DNA from: Streptosporangiaceae bacterium NEAU-GS5
GTDB lineage: Bacteria; Actinomycetota; Actinomycetes; Streptosporangiales; Streptosporangiaceae
Assembly (NCBI GenBank): GCA_017592665.1
Contig: JAGFNW010000001.1
Location: forward strand, 558,001 to 622,000
Direction of reading: 5' to 3'
DNA length: 64,000 nt
In this document: positions 27,634 to 35,883 of the stretch, piece after piece
Position numbering within the stretch: position 1 is the stretch's first letter
Layout of the letters: each line of letters begins with the position of its first letter
The notes under the pieces: generated by a model
The model's database searches: none
What the model was told of the DNA's origin: nothing
What the model saw: only the letters and a program-made list of their open reading frames with translations
Made by a program: the position numbers and the translations under genes

Positions 27634-28398
27634 TCAAACCATATCCACGGGCACAGGTGGTCCGGCCGTCGCCCGCTTGCGTTCCTTCGCCGCCTCACGC
27701 ACGTAGTGCCACCACATGAACACCCCGAAGAGCGCGAAGATCCACCACTGGGCGGCGTAGGCCAGATTGCGCCAGCTGAAGCCGCCTGCCTCGGTCGGCG
27801 CAGGGGTGGCGACGAGCTTGGCCGCCGACGGCGGCAGCTGCGCCGAGGCCACCACGAACCCGTCGCGCAGCCGCGCCTGCGGCCATAGATTGATCAGCTG
27901 CGCGGTCGACACGGTCGACACCTGGCCGGCCGGCAGCACGCCCCTCGACACCGTGTCCGTCTCCTCGGCCGGCTGAAGCCGCCCGGTCACCGTGACCCTT
28001 CCTTCTGGCACGGCTGTCGCCGGGTCGGACGCGGCGGGCACCCAGCCGCGTACCACCGCGACGAACGTGCCGTCGTCCAGCCGCAGCGGGGTGAGCAGCC
28101 ACAACCCCTGCCCGTCGCCCTCGACGCTGGGCGCGCGGCCGGGCACCAGCAGCTGGTGGGCGGCGTCGTATGCGCCCTCCGCGGTCACCCGCCGATCGGC
28201 CGTGCTCCGATCGACCCGCTTGCCCGGCTGGGTGAGATCGGCTATGGCGATGGGCGCGGGGTCGGCGGCCAGCCTGGGCTTGCCCGACGACTCGAAGACG
28301 CCCAGCTGCCAGCGCCCGAGCAGGGTGAACGACACGAGCACCGCGATCAGCAGCAGGTGGAGTCCCACCATGCGCGGGGTGAGCAGAGCGCGGAGCAT
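27634..28398 (-). CDS. SURF1 family cytochrome oxidase biogenesis protein
   Basis: 254 residues from ATG 28398 (MLRALLTPRM). Two membrane helices flank a periplasmic domain: FTLLGRWQLGVF near the N terminus, VRGWVP in the middle and NLAYAAQWWIFALFGVFMWW at the C terminus, the SURF1 pattern. Helps assemble aa3-type cytochrome c oxidase. Followed closely by DUF3817. Confidence 0.92.
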   Translation of the reverse strand: MLRALLTPRMVGLHLLLIAVLVSFTLLGRWQLGVFESSGKPRLAADPAPIAIADLTQPGKRVDRSTADRRVTAEGAYDAAHQLLVPGRAPSVEGDGQGLWLLTPLRLDDGTFVAVVRGWVPAASDPATAVPEGRVTVTGRLQPAEETDTVSRGVLPAGQVSTVSTAQLINLWPQARLRDGFVVASAQLPPSAAKLVATPAPTEAGGFSWRNLAYAAQWWIFALFGVFMWWHYVREAAKERKRATAGPPVPVDMV

Positions 28399-28503
28399 GG
28401 CTACCAAACTATCGGGCCGAAGTTGTGGTTCCGTCTCGGGGAGTATGCGTCAAATCCGACATACAGGTTTCGAGCGGGCATGCGTACTGGCTAGAGTTCA
28501 CCC

Positions 28504-28677
28504 ATGTCAGATCCGCAGATCGATCCGGCGGGCAACACTCAGGCGTTCCGGGCGTTCGCCCAGAATCGCGACGCTGAGGTGACCAAGCCGCAGTCCTCCC
28601 GCATGCCCCTTTGGATCGCCCTCGGCGTGGTCCTTCTCATAGCCATCGCGATCGTCGCCTATCTGCTGATCAAGTAA
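28504..28677 (+). CDS. 57-residue tail-anchored membrane protein, unknown
   Basis: ATG 28504 to TAA 28675-28677. The first 33 residues are polar (MSDPQIDPAGNTQAFRAF...), then a single membrane helix PLWIALGVVLLIAIAIVAYL and a short LIK end, so the N terminus faces the cytoplasm. Codon use and GC3 fit coding sequence. It is divergent from SURF1. No family recognised; the compact SDP-x-NTQAFRAFAQ start looks conserved in character but cannot be checked here. Confidence 0.6.
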   Translation: MSDPQIDPAGNTQAFRAFAQNRDAEVTKPQSSRMPLWIALGVVLLIAIAIVAYLLIK

Positions 28678-28696
28678 TTCTCCCCCCGCCCACCCC

Positions 28697-28717
28697 ACCC
28701 GGCCGCGCCGACCGGGT
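28697..28717. terminator. possible weak terminator between convergent genes
   Basis: ACCCGG/CCGGGT stem with a 9-nt loop between the 57-residue gene and the convergent AfsR-type gene; no T-run follows. Confidence 0.3.
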
Positions 28718-28741
28718 TATCAGCGTTCCCGGCCATAAGTC

Positions 28742-31486
28742 TCATGGCGCGTCGGCGGCGAGGGTGGCCAGCTGGGCGCGGATTCGCTCGGCGCCGGGGT
28801 CGCCGAGCTGATCGAGGATGTCGAGGGCCTCGCCCCAGACGCGGCGGGCCGCGGGAGCGTCGCCGAGGGCGCGGTGCGCCTCCCCCAGGTGGTTCAGGAC
28901 CAAGGTCTCATAGCTCCGGTCGCCGAGCAGGCGCAGCAGGTCGAGGGCGTGTTCGTAGCAGGCGACCGCTTCTCCGTGATCGCCCAGATGATGGCGCGCG
29001 TAGCCCAGATAATCCCAGGCGTCGGCCTTGCCGCGGGGGTCGTCGAGCTCGTGCTGTAGGTCGAGCGCTTCGAGGCAGCAGGTCAGCGCCTCCTCGTGCG
29101 CGCCGAGCAGCGCGTGCAGGCGGCCGACCATGCTGAGCGCCCGGGCCTGGCCGATGCGGTCCCCGATCGGCAGGTAGAGGTCGTGGGAGCGGCGCGCGTG
29201 GTTCAGCGCCTCGCCATAGCGGCCCAGCCCTTCCAGCACCTGCGCCAGGTTGCGGTGGATGTGCGCCTGATCGGCGGGCCGGTCCAGCTCTTCGAAGAGG
29301 CGCAGCGCCTGCCGGAGGTGCTCGTGGGCCGCGTCGTGGTCGCCCAGCGAGGTGTCCGCTCCGGCCAGGCCCCGGTGGGCGTGCGCCTGTCCGAGCAGAC
29401 TGCCGGCCCGCCGGGCGGCCGCGAGCGCCGCCGCGCTGACGGCCGCGAGGTTGTGCCAGAGCCCACGCCAGTAGAGGAAGTCCGCGTACGCCCAGGCCAG
29501 CTGCCAGACATGACGATCCGAGCCGCTTGCCGGCAGACCTGCCAGCACGGCGAGCTCGGCCGTGAGCCAGGCGAGGGCGTCCTCGTATCCGGACGGCCGG
29601 TCGACGGTGACCCCGGCGAGCGGCGGGTCGAGGCCGATCGGGCAGCGGTGCGGATCGAGCGCGGCGTCGGCCGCGTCGGCCGAGTGCACGTAGTGGTCGA
29701 GCATGCGCCGCCGCGCCGTCTCCCTGCGGTCGGCCGGGTCGACGGCGCCGGCCAGCTCGGCGGCGTACGCGCGGAGCAGGTCGTGGCAGCCGAACCGGCC
29801 GGGCGAACGCTCGGTGACCAGATGGGCGCGGGCCAGCTCGGCGAGGGTCTGCCGAGCCGCGGCGGTCGCCGACCCGGCCAGGCTTGCCGCGGCCGCGATG
29901 CTGATGTCGGGTCCGGGATGCAGCCCGAGCAGCCGGAACATGCGCGCCGTCGCGGGCGCCAGCTCCTGGTACGACCTGGCGAACGTGGCGCGGACATCGG
30001 CGTCCAGCCCTCTGCTCGCATCCCGGAGCTCCCCCACCAGCACCGACAGCGGGAAGTCCGGCCGGGTGGCGGCGCGGGCGGCGGCCACGGCCAGGGCGAG
30101 CGGAAGGCCCGCGCAGGAGCGGACGATCTCGTCGGCGGCGGCCGGTTCGGCGGCCACGCGGGCCGGGCCGAGGCGGCGGCCCAGCAGCTCGCGTGCCTCG
30201 TCGGCGCCGAGCAGGTCGAGCCCGACCAGGTGCGCGCCCTCGGCCGTGAGCAGGCCGGTGAGCTGATCGCGACTGGTCACCACGACGGCGCAGCCGGGCG
30301 CGCCGGGCAGCAGGGGCCGCACCTGGGCGGCGTCCCTGGCGTTGTCGAGGACCAGCAGGATCCGGCGGCCGGCGAGCGTGCTGCGGAACAGCCCCACCTG
30401 GCCGGGCAGGTCGGCGGGCACGCGCCGGGCGGGCACCCCCAGCGCCGCGAGAAAGCCGCCAATGGCCTCACTCGCGCTCAGCGCCGCTCCAGCCGGGTCG
30501 AATCCGCGCAGGTCGACGTGGAGCTGACCATCCGGGAACCGATCGCGCACCTGGTGCGCCCAGTGCACGGCCAGCGTGGTCTTGCCGACGCCGGCCGTAC
30601 CGGTGATCACCGCAACGAACGTGGCGTCCGGCGGGTCGCCCGCCTCGGCCAGCGGGGCGTCGAGCCGGGCCAGCTCGGCGCGGCGCCCGGCGAACCCGCG
30701 CACGTCCACCGGCAGCTGGGCGGGCACGGTGGCGGCGGCCCGGGTCCCGGCGTTCAGCGCCGGGTCCCGGCGAAGGATCTTCCGGTGCAGCTCGGCCAGC
30801 TCAGGATCGGGTTCCACGCCCAGCTGCTCGGCCAGGGTCTGCCGGGCGTCCCGGTAGGCCGCGAGCGCCTCGCCCTGACGGCCGACCCGATAGAGGGCCA
30901 GCATGAGCTGCCGCCGGAACCGCTCGCGCAGCGGATGCCGGGCCACGAGCGTGGTCAGCTCCCCCACCAGGTCTTTTTTCGCGCCGAGCCGTAACTCGGC
31001 CTCGATGGCATCCTCCCAGACGGCGGACCGCAGCTCGTCGAGGCGGGCCGCCTCGGCCCGTACGGCGGCGCTGTCCACGGTGGCCAGGGCGGGCCCGCGC
31101 CACAGCGCGAGGGCGCGGCGGAGCAGATCGACGCCCGCCGCGAGCCGCCCCCCGGCGATCGCGGCCCTGCCCTGCGTGGCCAGGCGTTCGAAGACGAGCA
31201 TGTCCAGCTCGTCGTCGGCGACGCTGAGCAGGTAGCCGGGCGGCCGGGTGCGCAGCGTCCCGTCGGGCAGCAGCCGCCGTACGCGGTGCACGCAGCCCTG
31301 GATCTGGCCACGCGCCGACGGGGGCGGGCCGTGCGCCCACAGGGCGTCGATCAGCTCCTCGGCCGTCACGACGCGGTTGGCGCGCAGCAGCAGCACGCTG
31401 AGCACGACCCGGTCACGAGCGGCCGTGACGGGCTGCTCGTCTCCCTCCATCCACACCGACGGCGGGCCGAGGACGCCATAGCGCAT
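28742..31486 (-). CDS. AfsR/SARP-family transcriptional regulator with NB-ARC and TPR domains
   Basis: 914 residues from ATG 31486 (MRYGVLGPP); longer upstream frame is rejected because it crosses the divergent gene. Order: OmpR-like DNA-binding domain (1-95), bacterial transcriptional activation domain (BTAD, to ~245), NB-ARC ATPase with Walker A GTAGVGKTTL near residue 295 and Walker B RRILLVLDNA, then TPR repeats to the end. AfsR-type SARPs activate specialised-metabolite genes by binding direct repeats. Three phased 11-bp repeats lie in the 100-bp gap to the divergent adenylation gene, its obvious target. Confidence 0.92.
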   Translation of the reverse strand: MRYGVLGPPSVWMEGDEQPVTAARDRVVLSVLLLRANRVVTAEELIDALWAHGPPPSARGQIQGCVHRVRRLLPDGTLRTRPPGYLLSVADDELDMLVFERLATQGRAAIAGGRLAAGVDLLRRALALWRGPALATVDSAAVRAEAARLDELRSAVWEDAIEAELRLGAKKDLVGELTTLVARHPLRERFRRQLMLALYRVGRQGEALAAYRDARQTLAEQLGVEPDPELAELHRKILRRDPALNAGTRAAATVPAQLPVDVRGFAGRRAELARLDAPLAEAGDPPDATFVAVITGTAGVGKTTLAVHWAHQVRDRFPDGQLHVDLRGFDPAGAALSASEAIGGFLAALGVPARRVPADLPGQVGLFRSTLAGRRILLVLDNARDAAQVRPLLPGAPGCAVVVTSRDQLTGLLTAEGAHLVGLDLLGADEARELLGRRLGPARVAAEPAAADEIVRSCAGLPLALAVAAARAATRPDFPLSVLVGELRDASRGLDADVRATFARSYQELAPATARMFRLLGLHPGPDISIAAAASLAGSATAAARQTLAELARAHLVTERSPGRFGCHDLLRAYAAELAGAVDPADRRETARRRMLDHYVHSADAADAALDPHRCPIGLDPPLAGVTVDRPSGYEDALAWLTAELAVLAGLPASGSDRHVWQLAWAYADFLYWRGLWHNLAAVSAAALAAARRAGSLLGQAHAHRGLAGADTSLGDHDAAHEHLRQALRLFEELDRPADQAHIHRNLAQVLEGLGRYGEALNHARRSHDLYLPIGDRIGQARALSMVGRLHALLGAHEEALTCCLEALDLQHELDDPRGKADAWDYLGYARHHLGDHGEAVACYEHALDLLRLLGDRSYETLVLNHLGEAHRALGDAPAARRVWGEALDILDQLGDPGAERIRAQLATLAADAP

Positions 31487-31507
31487 AGCCGACACATCCA
31501 AGGATTC

Positions 31508-31540
31508 GGAAGAGGGATGGAAGCGGATTAAAAGAGGGAG
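31508..31540. promoter_or_regulatory. candidate SARP binding site: three 11-bp phased direct repeats
   Basis: GGAAGAGGGAT (31508-31518), GGAAGCGGATT (31519-31529) and AAAAGAGGGAG (31530-31540) follow one another exactly at 11-bp steps. SARP regulators are known to bind direct repeats with 11-bp (one helical turn) spacing close to the -10 element. A -10-like CAAGAT (31545-31550) follows on the plus strand. Confidence 0.6.
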
Positions 31541-31586
31541 CCGCCAAGATCGAGGCCGGACCCCCGTCCTGACCCCGAGGGTGCGC

Positions 31587-33350
31587 ATGACTGACACTCC
31601 GACTGCGCTGCCGGCCCTGCTCACGCGGGCCGCCGCCACCGGAAAGAAGATCATCTGCCATCGCGCCGACGGCTCGCCGGCCGCACGGACGTACGGCGAC
31701 CTGCTGGCCGACGCCAGACGCGTGCTCGGCGGCCTGCGCGGCGCCGGAGCCGTGCCGGGCGATCCGGTCGTGCTGCAACTGGAGGACAACCACGACTTCC
31801 TGGCCGCGTTCTGGGCGTGCCAGCTGGGCGGGCTGGTCGCGGTCCCGCTCGCGGTGCCGGCCACCGGTGACGGCATCGCCGCGGCCCGGCTGCGCAACGT
31901 CTGGGAGCTGTGCGGCGGCCCGCTCGTGGTCGGCGCCGCAGATGACGTGCCCGCGCATCCGATCGGCGCGCTGCGCTCCCATCCGCCGGCCGAGTCTGGG
32001 CCTGACCCTCGGCCGGACGACGTGTTCGTCATCCTGTTCACCTCCGGAAGCACCGGTACGCCCAAGGGGGTGATGCTGACCCACCGCAACGCGCTTGCCA
32101 TGATCCGGCGCTACACCTCGCTCGAAGGCCTCACGACCGGCGAGGTGTCGTTCAACTGGATGCCGCTCGACCACGTGGCCGGGTTGCTTGCCTTCCACGT
32201 CCGGGACGTCTACCTCGGATGCGCTCAGGTGCACGCCCATCCCCGCACCGTCCTCGGGAGCCCGCTCAGCTGGCTGGACTGGCTCGATCATTATCGGGCC
32301 ACGGTCACGTGGGCGCCCAACTTCGCGTACGGGATGGTGAACGAGGCGCTGGCCGCGGCCGACGGCGGGCACGGCTGGGACCTGTCGCCGCTGCGGCACA
32401 TACTCAACGCCGGGGAGCCGATCGTACCGCGCACCGCTCGCCGCTTTCTCACCCTTCTCGCCCCGTACGGCCTGCGGCCCACGGCCATCCGGCCGTCCTG
32501 GGGCATGTCGGAGACGTCGGGCGGGCTCACGTTCTCCGACCGCTTCTCGCTGGAGACCACGTCCGACGACGATCGGTTCACCGACGTCGGGCCGCCCATC
32601 GCGGACGCCGGGATCCGGGTCACCCGGGCGGGGCGGGTGCAGGTGAAGGGCCCGACCGTGACCCCCGGCTACTACCGGAACCCGGCTCTCGACTCCGCGG
32701 CGTTCACCGTGGACGGGTGGTTCGACACGGGCGACCTCGGGACGCTGGCCGAGGGGCGGCTCACGATCACCGGCAGGAACAAGGACGTCATCATCGTCAA
32801 CGGCGTGAACCATTACGCGCAGGAGATCGAGGCGGTCGTCGAGGAGGTCCCGGGCGTCGAGGCGGCGTGCACGGCGGCCGTGGCCGTGCCCGCGGGCGAC
32901 ACCGAGGCGCTGGCGATCTTCTACTGCTCGCGTCTGACGGGCGAGGCGGAGCTGGCCGACCAGTGGGATCGGATCCGCCGGCGCGTGACGGCCGCGTCAG
33001 GGGTCAATCCGGCGCATCTGCTCCGGGTGACCCGTGCCGACATCCCCCGGACGGAGACCGGGAAGATCCAGCGCGAAGTGCTGAGACGGCGGCTGGCAGA
33101 CGGCAGCTACACGGCCGCCGAGACCACCCGCGACGAGATCGAGCGGAAGCTGACCGTCATCTGGCAGCGCGCCCTCGGGATCGAGCGCGTGGGCCGCCAC
33201 GAGGACTTCTACGACCTCGGCGGCGACTCGCTGTCCAGCATGCAGATCGTGGCGCTCGCGCGGGACGCGGGGCTGGCGGTCACGCAGATCCACTTCGCCG
33301 AGAGCCGTACGATCGCCGAGCTCGCGGCCGCCCTCGAGGAGCGCCGATGA
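31587..33350 (+). CDS. adenylation domain-carrier protein (NRPS-like / acyl-AMP ligase)
   Basis: 587 residues from ATG 31587. Adenylation core: FTSGSTGTPKG (residues 151-161), GMSETSGG, DGWFDTGDLG, NGVNHYAQEIE and the catalytic-lysine region RTETGKIQ. A C-terminal carrier domain of about 75 residues has GGDSLSS with Ser548 for phosphopantetheine. The N-terminal part (LEDNHDFLAAFWACQLGGLVAVPL) resembles acyl-AMP ligase or loading-type A domains more than amino-acid specific ones; substrate is not decodable here. First gene of an operon with a condensation protein (ATGA overlap) and an oxidoreductase. Confidence 0.88.
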   Translation: MTDTPTALPALLTRAAATGKKIICHRADGSPAARTYGDLLADARRVLGGLRGAGAVPGDPVVLQLEDNHDFLAAFWACQLGGLVAVPLAVPATGDGIAAARLRNVWELCGGPLVVGAADDVPAHPIGALRSHPPAESGPDPRPDDVFVILFTSGSTGTPKGVMLTHRNALAMIRRYTSLEGLTTGEVSFNWMPLDHVAGLLAFHVRDVYLGCAQVHAHPRTVLGSPLSWLDWLDHYRATVTWAPNFAYGMVNEALAAADGGHGWDLSPLRHILNAGEPIVPRTARRFLTLLAPYGLRPTAIRPSWGMSETSGGLTFSDRFSLETTSDDDRFTDVGPPIADAGIRVTRAGRVQVKGPTVTPGYYRNPALDSAAFTVDGWFDTGDLGTLAEGRLTITGRNKDVIIVNGVNHYAQEIEAVVEEVPGVEAACTAAVAVPAGDTEALAIFYCSRLTGEAELADQWDRIRRRVTAASGVNPAHLLRVTRADIPRTETGKIQREVLRRRLADGSYTAAETTRDEIERKLTVIWQRALGIERVGRHEDFYDLGGDSLSSMQIVALARDAGLAVTQIHFAESRTIAELAAALEERR

Positions 33351-34726
33351 ACGACGACGTGGTCACCGGATCCGTGCCCTTTCCGGACGTGCAGATCGTG
33401 TTCCTCGACCAGGATTGGCCGGATTACCACTATCCCGAGCACATGGAGCGGAAATTCCCCACGGCCGACGCGTTCGTCTCGTGGCAGTGCTTCATGGCCG
33501 CCCCCGGCCTCGAGGACGACGCGCTGGGCGCGGCCCTGCTCGCCGTGCTCCGGCACCACGACGCGCTGCGCACGCGCCTCGCCAAGGTGGAGGGCCGATG
33601 GAGGCAGACCTTCGCGCCGCCGGACGACAAGCCGCCGCTCGTTTCGGCCGACCTGTCCGCGTTGGGGAGGGACGAGCAGGAACGCGCCGTCCACGAGGCC
33701 TTCGACGCCGGGCTGACCTCGCTCAGCCTGCACGACGGGCCCGTCATGAGCTGCGTCCACCTGCGGCGCGGCGCCAACCGGCCCGGCCTGGTGCTGCTGT
33801 TCACCAACCACATCATCGTGGACTGGTATTCGTCGCAGATCCTCGCCGCCGACCTCGACTCCGCGCTCAGCCAGGCCATGCTGGGCCAGCGGATCGTGCT
33901 GCCGCCGAAGACCACGTCGGTGAAGGCGTGGGGCGAGCGGGTCCAGTCGGTGATCGGTTCCGGGGAATGGGCGGACGACCTGCGGCGGCTCACGGCGTAC
34001 AAGCGATCCTGGCCGCCGGTGCCGCCCGGCGGCCTGCCGCTCGACTACGCCGAGGAGAACACCGACGAGCCGGCCGCCGACGAGGTCACGGTCACGCTCG
34101 ACGCGGCCGTGACCGAGGTTCTCGTACGGCAGGCCCTGAGCATCTGGCACGCCCGTTTCCTCGACCTGCTCCAGACGGCGCTGGCCAGGGCCATCGCGCC
34201 GTGGGCCGGCATCGCCGCGCTGCCCATGTGCGTGGTCATGCACGGCCGCGACCCGATCTTCGACGACGTCGACCTCACCCGGACCGTCGGCGCGTACGCC
34301 ATGGGCCTGCTCGACGTGGTGCGCCCGGACGCGGACCCGAGCCTGTCGCCGCTGGCCGACCCGCGGCTGCGGTTCGCGCAGGTGCTGATGAACTTCTCCC
34401 GGCCGCTGGAGATGACCTACGAGTCGGACGGCCGAGCCCCGTACGTGAGTGTGTACGATCGCTACAACCCGCAGGTCACGGTCAACTTCCAGGGCCGGCT
34501 CGGGCAGCCGGGCAACCTCCGGACGCTCACCCCGTTCCAGGCCGATGAGTGGCTGGACACGCGGATCAGGGCCGTGTCGACCTCGCTCGACTGCCTGCTC
34601 GCGATCGACGCCGGCGCGCTGCGGGCCACCTGGAAGTACAGCCCGCGCTTCTACCATCGGGCCACGATCGCCCGGCTGGCCGACACGTTCATCGCCGAGC
34701 TGACGGCCCTTCGGAAGGATCCGTAG
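33347..34726 (+). CDS. free-standing condensation-domain protein
   Basis: 459 residues from ATG 33347, sharing ATGA with the upstream stop. Chloramphenicol-acetyltransferase/condensation fold: ALLAVLRHHDALRTRL and LFTNHIIVDWYSS, where the canonical HHxxxDG reads NHIIVDW, so the first His is Asn154, the catalytic His155 and Asp159 remain, and Gly is Trp160. The C-terminal half has VTVNFQGRLG, matching the floor-loop region. It probably condenses the carrier-bound acyl or aminoacyl group with a free amine or alcohol, or onto another carrier. Length matches a single C domain. Confidence 0.82.
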   Translation: MNDDVVTGSVPFPDVQIVFLDQDWPDYHYPEHMERKFPTADAFVSWQCFMAAPGLEDDALGAALLAVLRHHDALRTRLAKVEGRWRQTFAPPDDKPPLVSADLSALGRDEQERAVHEAFDAGLTSLSLHDGPVMSCVHLRRGANRPGLVLLFTNHIIVDWYSSQILAADLDSALSQAMLGQRIVLPPKTTSVKAWGERVQSVIGSGEWADDLRRLTAYKRSWPPVPPGGLPLDYAEENTDEPAADEVTVTLDAAVTEVLVRQALSIWHARFLDLLQTALARAIAPWAGIAALPMCVVMHGRDPIFDDVDLTRTVGAYAMGLLDVVRPDADPSLSPLADPRLRFAQVLMNFSRPLEMTYESDGRAPYVSVYDRYNPQVTVNFQGRLGQPGNLRTLTPFQADEWLDTRIRAVSTSLDCLLAIDAGALRATWKYSPRFYHRATIARLADTFIAELTALRKDP

Positions 34727-35782
34727 GTGCGGGTGGCATTCGTGGGCTGCGGGTACGTCGCGGACCTCTATATGGCGACGCTGCCGAACCATCCAGAGTT
34801 GAAGCTCGCCGGGGTCCATGACCGGAATCCGGCACGACAGCGGGCCTTCACCGGGCATCACGATGTGAGCGGATATCCGTCGCTCGAAGCGCTGCTGAGC
34901 GATTCGAGCGTCGAGCTGGTGGTCAACCTGACCAACCCGGGCAGCCACGCCGAGGTGACCCGCGCCGCGCTGCTGGCCGGAAAGCACGTCTATACGGAGA
35001 AACCACTGGCCCTGGACGTGGCGGAGGCGGAGGCACTGGTCGTCTTGGCCGCGGATCGCGGCCTCCGCCTCGCCTCGGCGCCGTGCAACCTGCTTGGCGA
35101 GGCCGCCCAGACGGCCTGGCGGGCCATCCGCGACGGCGTGATCGGCACACCCCGGTTGGCGTACGCGGAAGTGGACGCCGGGCCGATCCCGCGCGCGCCG
35201 TTCCGTGAGTGGGTCAGCGCCTCCGGCGCGCCCTGGCCGTACGAGGACGAGTTCACGACCGGATGCGCGATCGAGCACGCGGGCTACGTGCTGACCTGGC
35301 TGACCGCGTTCTTCGGTCCGGTCGCGCTGGTCAGCGCTTACGCGACGGTGGCGGCGCCGAACCCGCACGTGCCCAACCCGGCGCCCAATTTCTTCGCGGG
35401 ATGCCTGGAGTTCGCGAGCGGGGTGGTGGCCCGGGTGACCGGCGGGGCGGTCGCCCCCGTGGACCACTCGCTGCGCGTGATCGGGGACGAGGGCGTGCTC
35501 ACGGTGACCGACTGTGGCCGCTACGAGTCACCCGTCCTGCTCGGAGCCGATCCGTTCCCGCTCGTGCGCACACGAGGGCCTCTGATCGGATATGACGAGA
35601 TCCACCAGATGGACTTCGCGCGGGGGGTCGCGGAGCTGGCCGCGGACGGCTCCCATCTGCCGGCCGACCACGCCCTGCACGTGCTCGAGCTCACCCTCGT
35701 CCTGGCCGGGGCGACCGGCGGGGTGACCGTCCGCCCGGCGACCACCTTCGCGCCCGTGGCGCCGCTGCCCTGGGCGAGGTGA
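34727..35782 (+). CDS. Gfo/Idh/MocA family oxidoreductase
   Basis: 351 residues from a GTG immediately after the condensation gene's TAG. N-terminal Rossmann fold with VAFVGCGYVADLYMATL, then YTEKPLALDVAEAEALV containing the EKP motif typical of the family. NAD(P)-dependent oxidation/reduction of a sugar-like or imine substrate. Third gene of the putative biosynthetic operon; it could tailor the building block or the released product. Confidence 0.88.
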   Translation: MRVAFVGCGYVADLYMATLPNHPELKLAGVHDRNPARQRAFTGHHDVSGYPSLEALLSDSSVELVVNLTNPGSHAEVTRAALLAGKHVYTEKPLALDVAEAEALVVLAADRGLRLASAPCNLLGEAAQTAWRAIRDGVIGTPRLAYAEVDAGPIPRAPFREWVSASGAPWPYEDEFTTGCAIEHAGYVLTWLTAFFGPVALVSAYATVAAPNPHVPNPAPNFFAGCLEFASGVVARVTGGAVAPVDHSLRVIGDEGVLTVTDCGRYESPVLLGADPFPLVRTRGPLIGYDEIHQMDFARGVAELAADGSHLPADHALHVLELTLVLAGATGGVTVRPATTFAPVAPLPWAR

Positions 35783-35883
35783 AGAGCCTTCGCGGCGCTG
35801 GACCCGGCCGGATTCGACATGACAGTCTTCACCAAACGGGTGCATATCGGGACCTCTAGCTCAGGGCGGTTTGTGAGGTTACA

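Noticed and set aside
31487-32101. N-terminal extension of the AfsR-type regulator
   Set aside because: It is antisense to the adenylation gene; MRYGVLG at 31486 is the typical SARP start.
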